64,000 bases of DNA from Dryomyza anilis (Eukaryota; Arthropoda; Insecta; Diptera; Dryomyzidae): the NCBI GenBank assembly GCA_951804985.1, contig OX638135.1:42794324-42858323 (forward strand). The letters run 5' to 3'. Under the pieces are notes generated by a model. It had not been told where the DNA came from. It saw only the letters and a list, made by a program, of their open reading frames with translations, and did not search any database. Both the position numbers and the translations under genes were made by a program. The stretch's first letter is position 1. Each line of letters begins with the position of its first letter. This document shows, in pieces, positions 11,810 through 22,370 of this stretch.

Positions 11810-13468
11810 TCAACATTCATCACTGCTGCTTTCCTCCAATAAATTCCAGCACATTTCAGCTAATAAGAAATTTAGCTTTTTGCCAGCATTCCAAACCTCC
11901 ATTGGTGCAGCTATTTGATGAAATTGCTCACCATGTTCCTCTGACTCGGTTGATGTTTGGTTTTCAAGAATATCAAGATGGGAGTGTAAAATATGAATTT
12001 TTAAAGACATATGTACATTAATTATTTCAAAATTCTTTAACATTTCTTTTATTATTTGCCGGAAATTTGTTGATCGTTGAATCCCTAGGCACTGATGTAT
12101 GACTTTTTTGACGCTTCTCCATGCGTTTCTCTGACTGGGAAGCAAGAGTTCTTCAAATAGCGTATCTTTCTCAAGCTTACGAATATCTGGCCCTGTTAGT
12201 ACGCCTAATAAAATATTATAAATATATATTACAATACAATAACGTATAGACTTATATACCTTCTTTGAGCTTCGCTATGCTAAGCTTTGGAAAAATAGCT
12301 ACCATTCTTTGAAAGGCTTGCTGTTTGTTGCATAAAGATTTAATAAAATGTTTAACAATGCCCAGTTTTATGTGTAGAGGTAGTATTAAAATGTTCTCTT
12401 TTTGCACCAAAGGAGGATTTATAATATTCGATTTGTTTAACGAAACAACATCTCTATCTTTCCAATTATGTTGGTCATAATGGTTTCCCTTATATCTGGT
12501 ATCCCATAAACACAAATAACACATATTTTTCGTTAATCCAGTCTGCAAACCACTCAACAATGCAATTACTTTAAAATCGGCACAAATACGCCACATATGC
12601 TCTTTGTAGTTGACAGAATCCAAAATTTGCTTCAAGCTCTCGTATGTTTCTTTTGTGTTTGTGCTAAGTGCAATAGGTACGGCATTTTTCGAATTGTCAA
12701 ATTACAGCAATATGGCTTTTAATGAATTCTTCGAAGCATCAATAAATAAACGCTAATTTGTGGCATCATACTCATTTTTAATCGCAGCCATAAGTTCACA
12801 TATGTTGTTACAATATGCAAATGTATTCTCAACATTTAAAGTAAAAAAAGTAATAAATGGCGAATTGCGTCTACGGTAAGATGTAGCGTTGACACCTTTT
12901 GCTAAAATATTAACCGATTTCAAGTGACTTGCTAATATTTCTGAGTTACGCTGAGACAATTTTAGCTGCCGCACCATTGTATTTAAACGACGTTGAGTAA
13001 TTTCAATGTGTTCGCATGATATTAAATCTATTTAAGGCATAAATTCAGAATGTAGTCCCACAGTTTTTGCACCTTCTGATTCATCTACATAATGTTCGGT
13101 AGGACTGGGACAGTTAGGAACTGGTACATAATCGGAATGTAAAATTGGAATTTGAGCAGACATCACTTCATTATATGTTTATAATGACGCGTGCGTTTGT
13201 TGTGCCCAAACTCTTTATTTGCGCACAAATAACAATTGTCTGCAGCATGCGTACCAGGATCAGACCAAATCATAGGAACACCAAATTTCAACTTTTTGCG
13301 CTTGCCAATGGACCATTCTCTTAGTTCTTTATCGCAAGTTTTGCAAATTTTTGTTGGTACCCAATTGACATTTGTTATCAATGGTATACCAAAATATCGC
13401 TCGTATCTTTTAGCACAATCTATTGAAATATTCCGCTTACTTGCTATAGGCGTATATTTGCCACACAT
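11810..13468 (-). pseudogene. Broken transposase with RAG1/Transib-like metal and zinc motif spacing
   Basis: Read 5' to 3' on the minus strand. An N-terminal zinc-binding-like part (13468-13163; several Cys, ICKTCDKELREW, CYLC) is followed by a helical part (to 12753) and an RNase H-like core. The core shows LFIDAS (Asp at 12740), ICADFKVI (Asp at 12578) and CYLC beginning 19 residues later (12521). After a 55-bp GT-AG intron (12259-12205) come IHILHSHLD with H-x4-H (11995, 11980) and SEEHGEQFH, whose Glu is the candidate third catalytic residue. I remember LPLHIKLG and EEHGEQFHQ from a large family of uncharacterised arthropod and cnidarian proteins. Damage: a frameshift near 13165 and in-frame stops near 13031, 12758 and 12703. 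The assignment as transposase is inferred from the inverted ends plus the motif order. Confidence 0.72.
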
Positions 13469-13499
13469 GTAACAGAAAACATTCCTTTACTTAATCGTT

Positions 13500-14513
13500 T
13501 CAGTTTTTGTACTTATGAAAATTTGAAAAATTTACATTCAGTTCTTAATATAATAGAAACCATAAGTCGCATGGCCTTGAATTATATGGCCATTTTTACT
13601 GTTTTGATGTGCTTAATATTTGTCCCAATGACATTATGATACATTTATTAGTTCTTCATATAAATTTGGCCAATTAACTGCGGCGATCTTTTGAAAATCC
13701 TTAAAATTGATGATTTAAGGACGAGATAGAAAATTAAAATGTACTAAAAAAACTATCTTTAGGACGATGCCTACAATTGCTGCTTAGTCAATAAAATCAT
13801 ATCTTATACCGTTTTACAGAAATTCTGCTATGAAAATTAAGGATATACCGGATATTTGGGGGTCAAATCCCAAATCCTGACGTGATATAACATAAGTTTA
13901 TAGTATGCAATTTTTTTTTGACACATTCAGTATATTAAAAATAAAGCCAAATCGCTGGCACCGCTAGAGGTTCATGTATTTTTATGCTTCGAAAAACTTT
14001 AGTATTTTGTAATTTCATATAAAATAAAAATAAAAAATCATATCAAAAAAATACTTTGCAGTGATCAGTATTAGAAAAACTATTCATCGTACGGCTTTGA
14101 CATATTTGGCCACTTTTTATGTTTTTTTATGCAGAATATTTTTACCATAGAGAATATGATACATTTTTAACTCCTTAATATAAAATTGGTCGATTATGTT
14201 GATTGATCCTTTGAAAATCATTAATTTTGGGATTTAAAGGACGAGATAGAATTTTAATGTGTACTACAGATATGATGACTTGGACAATGTCTAAATTTGG
14301 TTCTCAGACAAGAAATCCATAACTACTACAGTTTTATCAATAAATCAACGGGAATATTACGGTCACTTTAGGACTTTTATGGTCATATATCTCGTAAACC
14401 AGACGTGATAGGGCATAAGTTTCTTGGATGGAATTTCTTCAGGTTACTCAAGGCTGCTAAAAAAATTGTCAAATCTCTGGCACCAAAAAAAAGTGTGCTT
14501 TTGCTGCACTGTG
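13500..14513 (-). repeat. Right complex terminal inverted repeat of the CACAGTG transposon
   Basis: About 1 kb. Its outer half matches the left arm inverted. Its inner half repeats a diverged version of the same module (GCGATTTGGCTTTA, AAACTTATG, CTATCTCGTCCTT), so the arm is a tandem of related subterminal modules rather than a simple inverted repeat. Confidence 0.8.
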
Positions 14514-14554
14514 TTATTATACTTAGAATAAAATTTATCATCAAGTACTTAATA

Positions 14555-14883
14555 AAGGGTTTTTCAACAGGGGCGCTACAAAAGTAGAGTGACAGGGACA
14601 GCAAACGACGCCATGTTTCTTACCTCTCTTCTGACATTTCTCTTCAATAAGGTTTGCCATTTCATGATGGAAAGATATACGAATTCGAATTTCGGTAGTA
14701 AATTTTAATAATTTCGACTCGTTGTCGACTCGTATATCTTTCCATCATGAAATGGCAGAGAAATGTCAAAAGAGCGGCAAGAAATATGGCGTCGTTTGCT
14801 GTCCCTGTCGCTATACTTTTGTAGTGTCCCTGTTGAAAAACCCTTGAAAAAAACTTTTGTAGCGCTCTTATTGAAAAACCCTT
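14555..14883. mobile_element. Palindromic mariner-type MITE (copy A)
   Basis: Ends AAGGGTTTTTCAACAGGG...TTGAAAAACCCTT with TA on both sides (14553-14554, 14884-14885), as in Tc1/mariner insertions. The two halves form one long hairpin centred near 14700. Each arm carries an ATG and the start of a reading frame with ERYT (the minus-strand arm is the more complete in copy B), the beginning of the DUF4817 helix-turn-helix found at the N-terminus of insect mariner-like transposases. The element therefore seems to be two inverted 5' ends of a transposase gene. An extra TIR-like end is nested at about 14846-14883. Confidence 0.8.
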
Positions 14884-14885
14884 TA

Positions 14886-15843
14886 GTACGACTATTTAAT
14901 AGTTCCATGTATTAATTTTTTCAGATATTGTACCTTCACTTTTATTCGTTTCATACTGTTTTATATGAAATATCGTAACTGTTATCAAAATGATGGCAAT
15001 GTACGATTACCGTTCCGGAAATAAAATGTTACCGGTAAAATATCAGTATGAAAATTTGTTCAAACTGTAGTAATTGTAGAAAATTATAAACTTTTCATAT
15101 TTTATAATTGCGCCACTATTGCTTCTTTAAATTAGAGTTTCTTTGACAGCCATATTCTAGCGAGCAATGATAATTGTTGTCAATAACAATTAATACAAAT
15201 GACAATTGATTCAAACTTTTATGTCAATAAACATAGAAAATAAAATTGACAAAATACGAAATTATGACAATTGTGACAAAGCGCAATATTGTGACCGATT
15301 TGAATTTGTGACTCCTGCCAGAATAGGGCTGTGAGTTTAAAGTTTCTTATTTTCTACATGGCTAAGCAGTGTTTCCAGGTGTTCGGGAGCCAGTGATTAC
15401 GCCAGTGTTGAAAATATCGTTTTTTTATCCTACGAAGCAACCAAATTATATATAATACAATCATAATGCAATCATAAAATGTAAAAAAAAACAACCTTGT
15501 CCCACTTATGTATCTTTTTAGTATTGTGTCATTATGATTCGTTTCTAGTCTAAAATTCGTATAACGTAGGGATGCTAATGCATCCCTACGCGCCCGTACG
15601 GGCACGACGTCAGCACCAGTGTTCACATTCTGCTCCGATCGGAGCAGATCTGCTACTTTTCATTTCAAATTGACAGATTCTACTACCTACTACAGTAGCA
15701 GATTTTTCTGGTACATTTCTGAAAATTGTTAGTACATTTTTATTGAATCTACTACTTTTCAGAATTTTGTATTTATCAGCTTTTAATAAAACCAAAAATA
15801 TACAAGAATTACGACCTGCATTTTTGGACCGGCATCGAAGAAC
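14886..15843. other. Unassigned spacer with TGACAATT motifs and two hairpins
   Basis: 15140-15300 is rich in TGACAATTG-like words. A 10-bp perfect hairpin (CGTAGGGATG/CATCCCTACG) lies at 15565-15590 and a GCCCGTACGGGC palindrome just after it. The region around 15551-15605 resembles, in inverse, the sequence around 19495-19508 plus 21298-21310 (GCATCCCTA..GTATAACGAATTT), so it belongs to an older dispersed repeat. No gene seen. Confidence 0.5.
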
Positions 15844-16000
15844 AAAGAATATCCTCATTTACAGAATGTCTTCATCACTTCGAATTTCGAGAATTTGCAC
15901 AAAGAATATCCTCATTTACAGAATGTCTACATCACTTCGAATTTCGAGAATTTGCACAAAGAAGTGGACTTTAACACTTCTTTGTGCAAATTCCCAATTT
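15844..16000 (+). repeat. 57-bp tandem duplication ending in a 24-bp-arm hairpin
   Basis: 15844-15900 recurs at 15901-15957 with one change. The end of the second unit (15940-15964) pairs with 15977-16000 (CTTCTTTGTGCAAATT) across a 12-base loop. The reading frame across it simply reads the repeat twice. Confidence 0.8.
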
Positions 16001-16055
16001 CGTCATTAAGTTACTTAATTTATAAAATTTCAGCATCTACTTAAAATACTTCCAG

Positions 16056-16455
16056 TGGAATGGCCCGTATACAAGACATTCCACACCAAATCGACCAAAA
16101 CAAGTCATATTTGAGATTTTATCTTTTCGATTTCAGTGAAATTTGGGCAACTGATAAAGGGTTTCAAGATATGCACCGACCAATTGAATTTTTATTTTTT
16201 TCGTCCACTACTTCTAGAGATACAGTTGCTCCAACTTACAAAAAATGGGCCAAAAATCACTTTTGTATGGTTGTTCATATTTCATATCTCTTAAAGTAGA
16301 AATGCTAGAAACTTGATGGCTCGTTTTAAAGGTAATAGGTCAACCTTTTAGAAAAATCAAGTTGTAATTTTTAAACGTGAGCATTCTATTCTTGCACTTA
16401 AAAAGGACCCTATTAAAAAAAAGTTTCTAGCATTTCTACTTTAAGAGATATTGAA
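16056..16455. repeat. Foldback-family fragment (ATTCCACACCAAATCGACC end)
   Basis: Carries the family end at 16078-16096 and the conserved GGGCCAAAAATCACTTTTGTATGG block seen also at 42731 and, inverted, at 43620. A local hairpin pairs 16283-16314 with 16421-16454 (TTTCTAGCATTTCTACTTTA). Only one family end is clear, so the copy is partial. Confidence 0.65.
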
Positions 16456-16460
16456 TTATA

Positions 16461-17089
16461 CATTTTTCATTTTTTTTTTATCGTAAAAAAATCTCGTTAG
16501 ACAATTTACACATTTTTACAGTTGTTAAAAGTAAATTTTTTTACATTTTCAAAACTGTTGGATTGTTCAAAATTTAATATGAAACAACAAAGTTGTAATC
16601 GATACAAACCCACCCATATAATTAATAAAATGTTTTATGGAGTCATTCCATCACAAATTCGATCAAATGTTTTAGATTTAAATGTCTTGTATTTTGCTTA
16701 AATTGAAGTATATAAGGGTATATAGAAATGTATTGGTATTTTTTTTTCGGGAAACTATCGGGAAACTATCACTTGAGTTACAATGGTCCAAAGTTACAAT
16801 TCAAAATAATGAAGGAAAAACTAAATATTTTATTTCAAATACATTTTTTAAGTGGCTTCATTTTAGAAATTTACTAACAATTTCATATAGATTTGGGTAA
16901 AACACAAATTCTGCTACATTTTGCTCATTTCTAATACCTTTTTAATCATGAATTGCTACTTTTAGACTACGGGAAAGTCTGAACCCTGGTCAGCACTCAA
17001 GGAGCTTGGCGAGGGGAAGATCGGTGAAGCGGAAATGGGAGAGGATTTTAAGAGCTAGAGTGAATGCAGCGAATATAAGTGCTTGTGAC
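16461..17089. other. Unassigned region with a GC-richer patch before the hAT insertion
   Basis: AT-rich to about 16960. 16975-17089 is richer in G (CTTGGCGAGGGGAAGATCGG) and continues beyond the hAT-like element at 18187-18270 (CTGCGAAAGCTATCTG). It may be a fragment of an older retroelement or gene, but I cannot identify it and the reading frame is not open throughout. Confidence 0.4.
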
Positions 17090-18186
17090 CAGTGTTGTCA
17101 CTCTACCACAATTGTGGTAGAAATACCAGTTTTTTCGGAACTTTTAGATTTCTACCATTTCTATTACGGAGGGTTCTAAATCTACCATATTTTAAAGTTA
17201 TGTAACATTTCTAATGTTCCTAAAAAGTATCAATTAATTTGAGAAAAAAAAAAGTTGGGAAGGTTAGATCACATGGGAAATTTTAAAGTAGATGTTATTA
17301 TGATAGTTAGTATTATCAAAATTATAGTCTGTCTAAGCCGACTATAAATACCCTGTACATATGTGTGGTTACCATTCAAAGTGGTATAAAGTCACCAAGG
17401 TATACGAATCCTTAAAATAACTACAAACGTTCAATCGCTGAAGAATTGCCATTCATTTGATACCCATATTTACAAATGGGTAGGTATACCGAATTTCGTT
17501 TTTTTTTTGGGAACCACAAGTCGTTTGGTCGGAAAACATTTTTTTATGTATTTGATCATGATGTCAATATATATTTGGCCAAAAAAGTTTACCTAAGCAC
17601 GTATACAGTAAAATTGATCTGTAGATGTAAATTTTATATGAGGTATTTGAACATAAGTGGTCGGTTCTCAGGTCACAATAGACCGATCATGCCAATTTTC
17701 TTGTTCAGACAGCTTAGATTTATAAGTAATCTAAATCTAAAGTTGCATTGCTCTAGCTCCTCTACTTTTTCTGTAATCGAGATTTCAACAGACAGACAAA
17801 AGGACAGACAGACGAACGGACAGACGGACATCACTAAATCGACTCAGGAGGTCATGCTGATCAAGAATATATATATATATACTTTTCCATACCGGAGATG
17901 CTTCCTTCTGGGTGTTACAAACGGCGTACCAAACTGAATATATCCTTTCACTCTTAATGTACGGTATAATAAATGTTATTATACCCATTCAATTTTCAAC
18001 CTAATTGAACATAACTAGAATCTATGTATTTATTGTGTTGTTAAAGAAAAATGTATTTTGTTTAAGTTTAATTGTTTTAAAATTATAATATCGGCCATTT
18101 TTTATTCATCAAATTAGTCAAATATATATAAAGAATATATTAAAAAATCTAAAACCAATAATTATAATTTTTAAGTGACAACTCTG
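17090..18186. mobile_element. hAT-like non-autonomous element with 8-bp target duplication
   Basis: Starts CAGTGTTGTCACT and ends AGTGACAACTCTG (imperfect inverted ends). The 8-bp CTTGTGAC flanks it exactly at 17082-17089 and 18187-18194. CAG...CTG ends and an 8-bp duplication are the signature of hAT elements. It carries no transposase. A GACGGACAT-family repeat is nested inside at 17253-17970. Confidence 0.88.
17253..17970 (+). repeat. GACGGACAT-family dispersed repeat nested in a hAT-like element
   Basis: Starts AGTTGGGAAGGTTAGATC, shows the GACAGACAAAAGGACAGACAG tract and GCTGATCAAGAATATATA, and ends in a slightly decayed form of the family terminus (AATGTACGGTATAAT). A 153-codon frame across it is fortuitous. 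Confidence 0.85.
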
Positions 18187-18694
18187 CTTGTGACCTGCGA
18201 AAGCTATCTGTCGATTATGCGACTTCATGCGATCTGGTCGACCCTGTTTTGTTCTCCGGTCAACCCAGTAGAAATTGTTAAAGGTATCACATAAAATAGA
18301 ATTTTGACTAAAGTTTTTTTTTTATCTGAAGCTTATTTAGATAAACTTGTTAGATAGAATAATAGTAAATTTTGAGATGTTTTCACAATTGCAACAAATC
18401 GTTTAAAAATATATCTAGTACTGTTCAAAAAAAAATGTGTATGTTGTTTTTTTATTATACACTCATTATTTAAGAGTGTTTTAATTAAGAATAACTAAAT
18501 AAAATAAATTTAAGAATTGGTTGACAATTTCTATTTTCTATTGGGGTTCAATGCGTAGAGTTGAAGTCGATTGCGCACAGTAGAACATAGCATTTAGTTA
18601 ATGATTTAAATATTAAAATTTTAAATATTTATATTTTCATTTAATATTGTATACTTTGTATGTAAACGATTAATGTATATTCTAATAAATCTTA
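18187..18694. other. Unassigned AT-rich spacer
   Basis: The first about 85 bases continue the GC-richer patch broken by the hAT-like element. The rest is AT-rich with no recognisable feature. Confidence 0.4.
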
Positions 18695-18895
18695 CACCCA
18701 GAAAAAATGCTATATAAATAATAGTTTTTTACTATTAAAAATAGTCAATAGGATAAATTATTATTTTAATCGGAAAATACCATTAGTTTATTATGAAAAG
18801 TTTAGATGAAAAGATTTATTTTATGTATACTATTAAATTAATAATTGTCCCATTGACCAATGTTAATGGGATATGAGGTAATTTTTTTTTGGGTG
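18695..18895. mobile_element. Short MITE with CACCCAGAAAAAA ends and TA duplication
   Basis: 201 bp starting CACCCAGAAAAAATG and ending TTTTTTTTTGGGTG, with TA on each side (18693-18694, 18896-18897). The interior is AT-rich and non-coding. The ends resemble those of the larger element at 62807-63687. Confidence 0.7.
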
Positions 18896-18897
18896 TA

Positions 18898-19500
18898 TTA
18901 ATTAAAAAAACAAATATTAATAACTTGACTAGTTTGCAATAACATTTTTTGTTAACTTGTCCAGTTTTATAAACAGAATAAGAACATATAAGATTGGCTT
19001 TAACAAAAATAACATGTTTTTCACAAAATACAGTATTTTTGGATAATTATATGTAAAATTCTTTACAAAACAACGAGTTATATTTATGTCAGATTTTGTT
19101 TTACTTTGTTACACGGTACTCTCATCGCACTCTCTTTCCTTCAGTGTTGCATCATTTCTTAAGTAAAATAGGGCAGAAATGAGAAATAAATAATTATTTT
19201 AAAATTTAGTTAAGTTTGAGATTTGAATCACTTTAAACACAAATTGTATATCCCAAAACCTTTTACAGAATAATAAAATATAAATATAAATGTTATTAAA
19301 AACGTATAAATATTTAAAATGGTAAAATTTGTATATTTTAGTAATTCAAAATAATAAACCAATCTAAAACCAATAGACATTTAAACTTTCCAGAATTTCT
19401 AAAAATGCAACAATAAAAGCCCCGCTCACTTCTGCCCGTAGATACCCCTCGCCATGCACTCGATTGCCCGTGCAGTCAGCCGCGGGCAGGCGAAATGGGC
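18898..19500. other. Unassigned spacer with a GC-rich end
   Basis: AT-rich to 19410, then 19418-19500 is GC-rich (GCCCGTGCAGTCAGCCGCGG), the edge of an older repeat that resumes at 21298 after the hAT-like insertion. No open frame. Confidence 0.4.
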
Positions 19501-19508
19501 ATCCCTAG

Positions 19509-21289
19509 TAGAGTTGGGCATATGAGCGTGATTCAGCGTGATTCACGTGAATCACTCGTGATCATGCGTGATTGTAATTGAATCCTAATTTTGCTCACGT
19601 GATTGTGAGTGAGTGTGAGTAGACTAAAAAGTACCGTGAATGAGTGTGCGTGAGTACAATTTTTTCGTGAGTGAGTGTGTGTGAGTTGAATAATTCATAA
19701 AATAAAACCAGTTGGGAAGGTTAGATCACATGGGAAATTTTAAAGTAGGTGTAATTATGATAGTTAGGATTATCAAAATTATAGTCGGTCTAAGCCGACT
19801 ATAAATACCCTACACATATATGTGGTTACCATTCAAAGTGATATATAGGTCACCAGGGTATACGAATCCTGAAAATAACTACAAACATTCAATCGCTGAA
19901 GAATTTCCTTTCATTTGATACCCATATTTACATATGGGTAGGTGTATCGAATTTCGATTTTTTTTTTGGTGAACCTCAAGTCTTTTCGCCGGAAAACATT
20001 ATTATCATGTATTTGAGCATGATGTCAATATATATTTGATAAAAAAGTTTACCTAAGCACGTATAGATAAAAATTGATCTTTATATGTACATTTTATATG
20101 AGGTATTTGAACATAAGAGGTCGGATCATAGGTCACAATGGACCGATCTCGCCAATTTTTTCGCACATACAGCGTAGGTATATTAGTAATCTAAGTAATA
20201 AGTTTTATTTATCTAGCTCTTCAATTCTAAAAGTAGTAGGGATTTCAACAGACGGACAGACAGACGGACATCGCTAAATCGACTCAGCAGGTCATGCTGA
20301 TCAAGAATATATATACTTTTCCATACCGGAGATTCTTCCTTCTGGGTGTTACAAACGGCGTACCAAACTGAATATACCCTTTCACTCTTAGTGTAGGGTA
20401 TAAAAATCTTACTTTCAATTTTTTGCGATTAAACCCATTCTAACGACCGTCATATACCCACCCCTTCTTCAACTCAGAATAAGTTGCAAGGTTTCAGTCA
20501 ATAATTGATCTAACTCCTGCGAACCGGTCGAACTGGGGTCATGTCAATAGTTTTTGCTTGGTTTCATATGACCGTTCATGGAAATAGATATAGAACGCAT
20601 TTTTCTTTGGATATACTCATTTTTATAATAACTTGAATTTTCCATTTCAACTAAACATATGATAACTCTATATTGACTTCTTTTTGTTTATTAAGTTTAA
20701 TTTGTTCGAATAAATTCGGGACCCCACAGATTTTATTCGAGTTATAAATGAAGTAACCAAAAAATCGCTTCAAAAATAGTTTTTCCCAAATTCATCCATG
20801 TTATATCCTATGCCGGACTATTCTTTTGATGATAATTGTTTTCCAGAGACAATTCTCAAAGATTTTACACGAATTTTTCACCGGAGAATTATTCTTTGAG
20901 GTAATTTTTACGTTTTTATATGAATAGCACATCGAAGGCCTTTCAAATTTCCATCTCCGTTAACATTGAGATATATTTTATCAAATCCCTAACATCATTA
21001 TTGTGTTTTAAAGATTTAGGTTGTACGCTCGGAAGTGCCACGTTCGGAGGTGCCACGCTCGGTTGACCAATCTCACCAACAAACAATACCAAAAACAAAC
21101 ACGTGATTCAGCGTGATTCACGTGAATTGTGTTGTGATTGTGATGTGATTGAATCTTAATTTTACTCACGTGATTGTGAGTGAGTGTGAGTAGAGCAAAA
21201 AAGGTCGTGAGTGAGTGTGCGTGATTAGAAATTTTTTTTCGTGAGCGTGAGTGAGTGTGAGTCAAAACTCACTCACGTGCCCATCTCTA
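19509..21289. mobile_element. hAT-like element with GTGAGTGA-rich arms and 8-bp target duplication
   Basis: Starts TAGAGTTGGGCATATGAG and ends CTCACGTGCCCATCTCTA. ATCCCTAG flanks it exactly at 19501-19508 and 21290-21297. Both arms contain matching direct blocks: CGTGATTCAGCGTGATTCAC at 19530 and 21104, then GTGAGTGAGTGTGAGTAG at 19607 and 21177. No transposase frame is visible. A GACGGACAT-family copy is nested at 19708-20406. Confidence 0.87.
19708..20406 (+). repeat. GACGGACAT-family dispersed repeat nested in a hAT-like element
   Basis: CCAGTTGGGAAGGTTAGATC to GTGTAGGGTATAAAAATC, with the internal GGACAGACAGACGGACATCG and GCTGATCAAGAATATATA. Ends are clean on both sides. Confidence 0.88.
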
Positions 21290-21356
21290 ATCCCTAGTAT
21301 AACGAATTTCAATCGTTTCAGTCTTTGAATATTTCATTCAGTATTTCTTTCAATTT

Positions 21357-21396
21357 TTATACCTTACACTATGAGTGAAAGAGTATATTCATTTTG
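21357..21396 (-). repeat. GACGGACAT-family terminal fragment
   Basis: TATACCTTACACTATGAGTG and GAGTATATTCA match the inverted 3' end of the family. The rest of the copy is missing. Confidence 0.55.
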
Positions 21397-22370
21397 TTTT
21401 ACTATTTATTTATAATAATATATACAAATAAAAAATCATACTTTGTCGTATGATTTAAATGCTGGCAACATTGAGTGCTCAACATTTTGTTTGAAAACGA
21501 ATGAGCAAAAACTTGCGCATGGAAGTTTTTTAAATCTCTTGTTTTGCTTTTTTATTTTAATATAAAACTTGGTCAATAGCTTTGTACATGTATAAAAAAA
21601 CATATAAGTTGACTTTTTTTCGAAATTCCAAACTTTTTAAAAATTGTTATGCTTTAAAAAACACATTTTCCTTTTGATGTAATTCCGAAAGCTGTTATTT
21701 AGGCCAATAAAGTCTTAAAATTGTTATTGTCTACAGAATTTAACGTAGTATTTCATTCTGGTTTTCATTATTTTTTTTTAAATCAGTTTATAATAATTAA
21801 ATTATTATAAAGTTTTCGAACTCGAATTTCGAAGAAAACCTAAATTTTCATTAGGCTCAAATTTTTTTCAAAATTAGTTCAATTATTTCTAAATACACTA
21901 CTGGAATTTGTATAGGTGTTCCTCCATATAAGAGAAATACTTTTTTCTATAAAATTTTGTATCATGTTCTTCTTACGTGGTACAAATTTGGTTTCAGTTT
22001 AATTTGAAATATATCGTTTATACACATTTTTGCACAACATCTAATTTTTGTTTTAAATTTTTGATTATTTTCTGAAAAACATTTCTCTTTGGACGGCCAC
22101 AGAATGGAAATGGTAATAGTTATTTACATAAAAAAAATTAAGTTTTATCCCTCAACTTATCTACAATATGAAAAAAAGGAATTGCCGTAAATTACCTTAT
22201 GAGGGCAATGCGCGCATTTTTGTCGATTTTTTTCCCAACGTGCGATTTTGAAATAAATTGTTGCCGATATGGTTGTCACCGGGAATTACATGATCGGGGG
22301 TTAATCTAAAATAGCATATTGATTCAAAATCAAGTTGACAATTCATATAAATTGAATTAAATTGTATATG
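21397..22370. other. Unassigned AT-rich spacer
   Basis: No credible ORF, inverted ends or recognised motif. ACATGATCGGGGG at about 22290 echoes the TGATCA-rich stretch at 24610-24770. Confidence 0.4.

Larger units (their letters stand above)
1..11993 (+). repeat. 7155-bp large tandem duplication (visible part)
   Basis: Every block I compared in 1-4838 recurs at +7155 (7156-11993) with no difference: repeats, spacers and short open frames alike. Identity stops between 4838 and 4839 (partner 11993/11994), so the duplication junction is at 4838/4839. The second copy is then 4839-11993, and the first copy begins about 2.3 kb left of the window. The junction lies inside the minus-strand transposase gene of a DNA transposon, so copy 1 holds a truncated element and copy 2 runs into the complete one. 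A recent real duplication and an assembly artefact (collapsed or duplicated haplotypes) both fit. Confidence 0.93.
10758..14513 (-). mobile_element. DNA transposon with CACAGTG inverted ends and TTA target duplication
   Basis: Starts CACAGTGC and ends GCACTGTG, with TTA immediately outside both ends (10755-10757, 14514-14516). The arms (left to about 11445, right from about 13500) are inverted copies sharing long stretches such as AACTTATGCCCTATCACG and GTGGCCAAATATGTCAAAGC. One spliced minus-strand gene lies between them. The 3-bp duplication and CAC ends fit the CACTA/Mirage/Chapaev and Transib range of families. Transib normally makes 5-bp, GC-rich duplications, which does not fit. The gene has stops and a frameshift, so this copy is non-autonomous. 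Confidence 0.85.
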
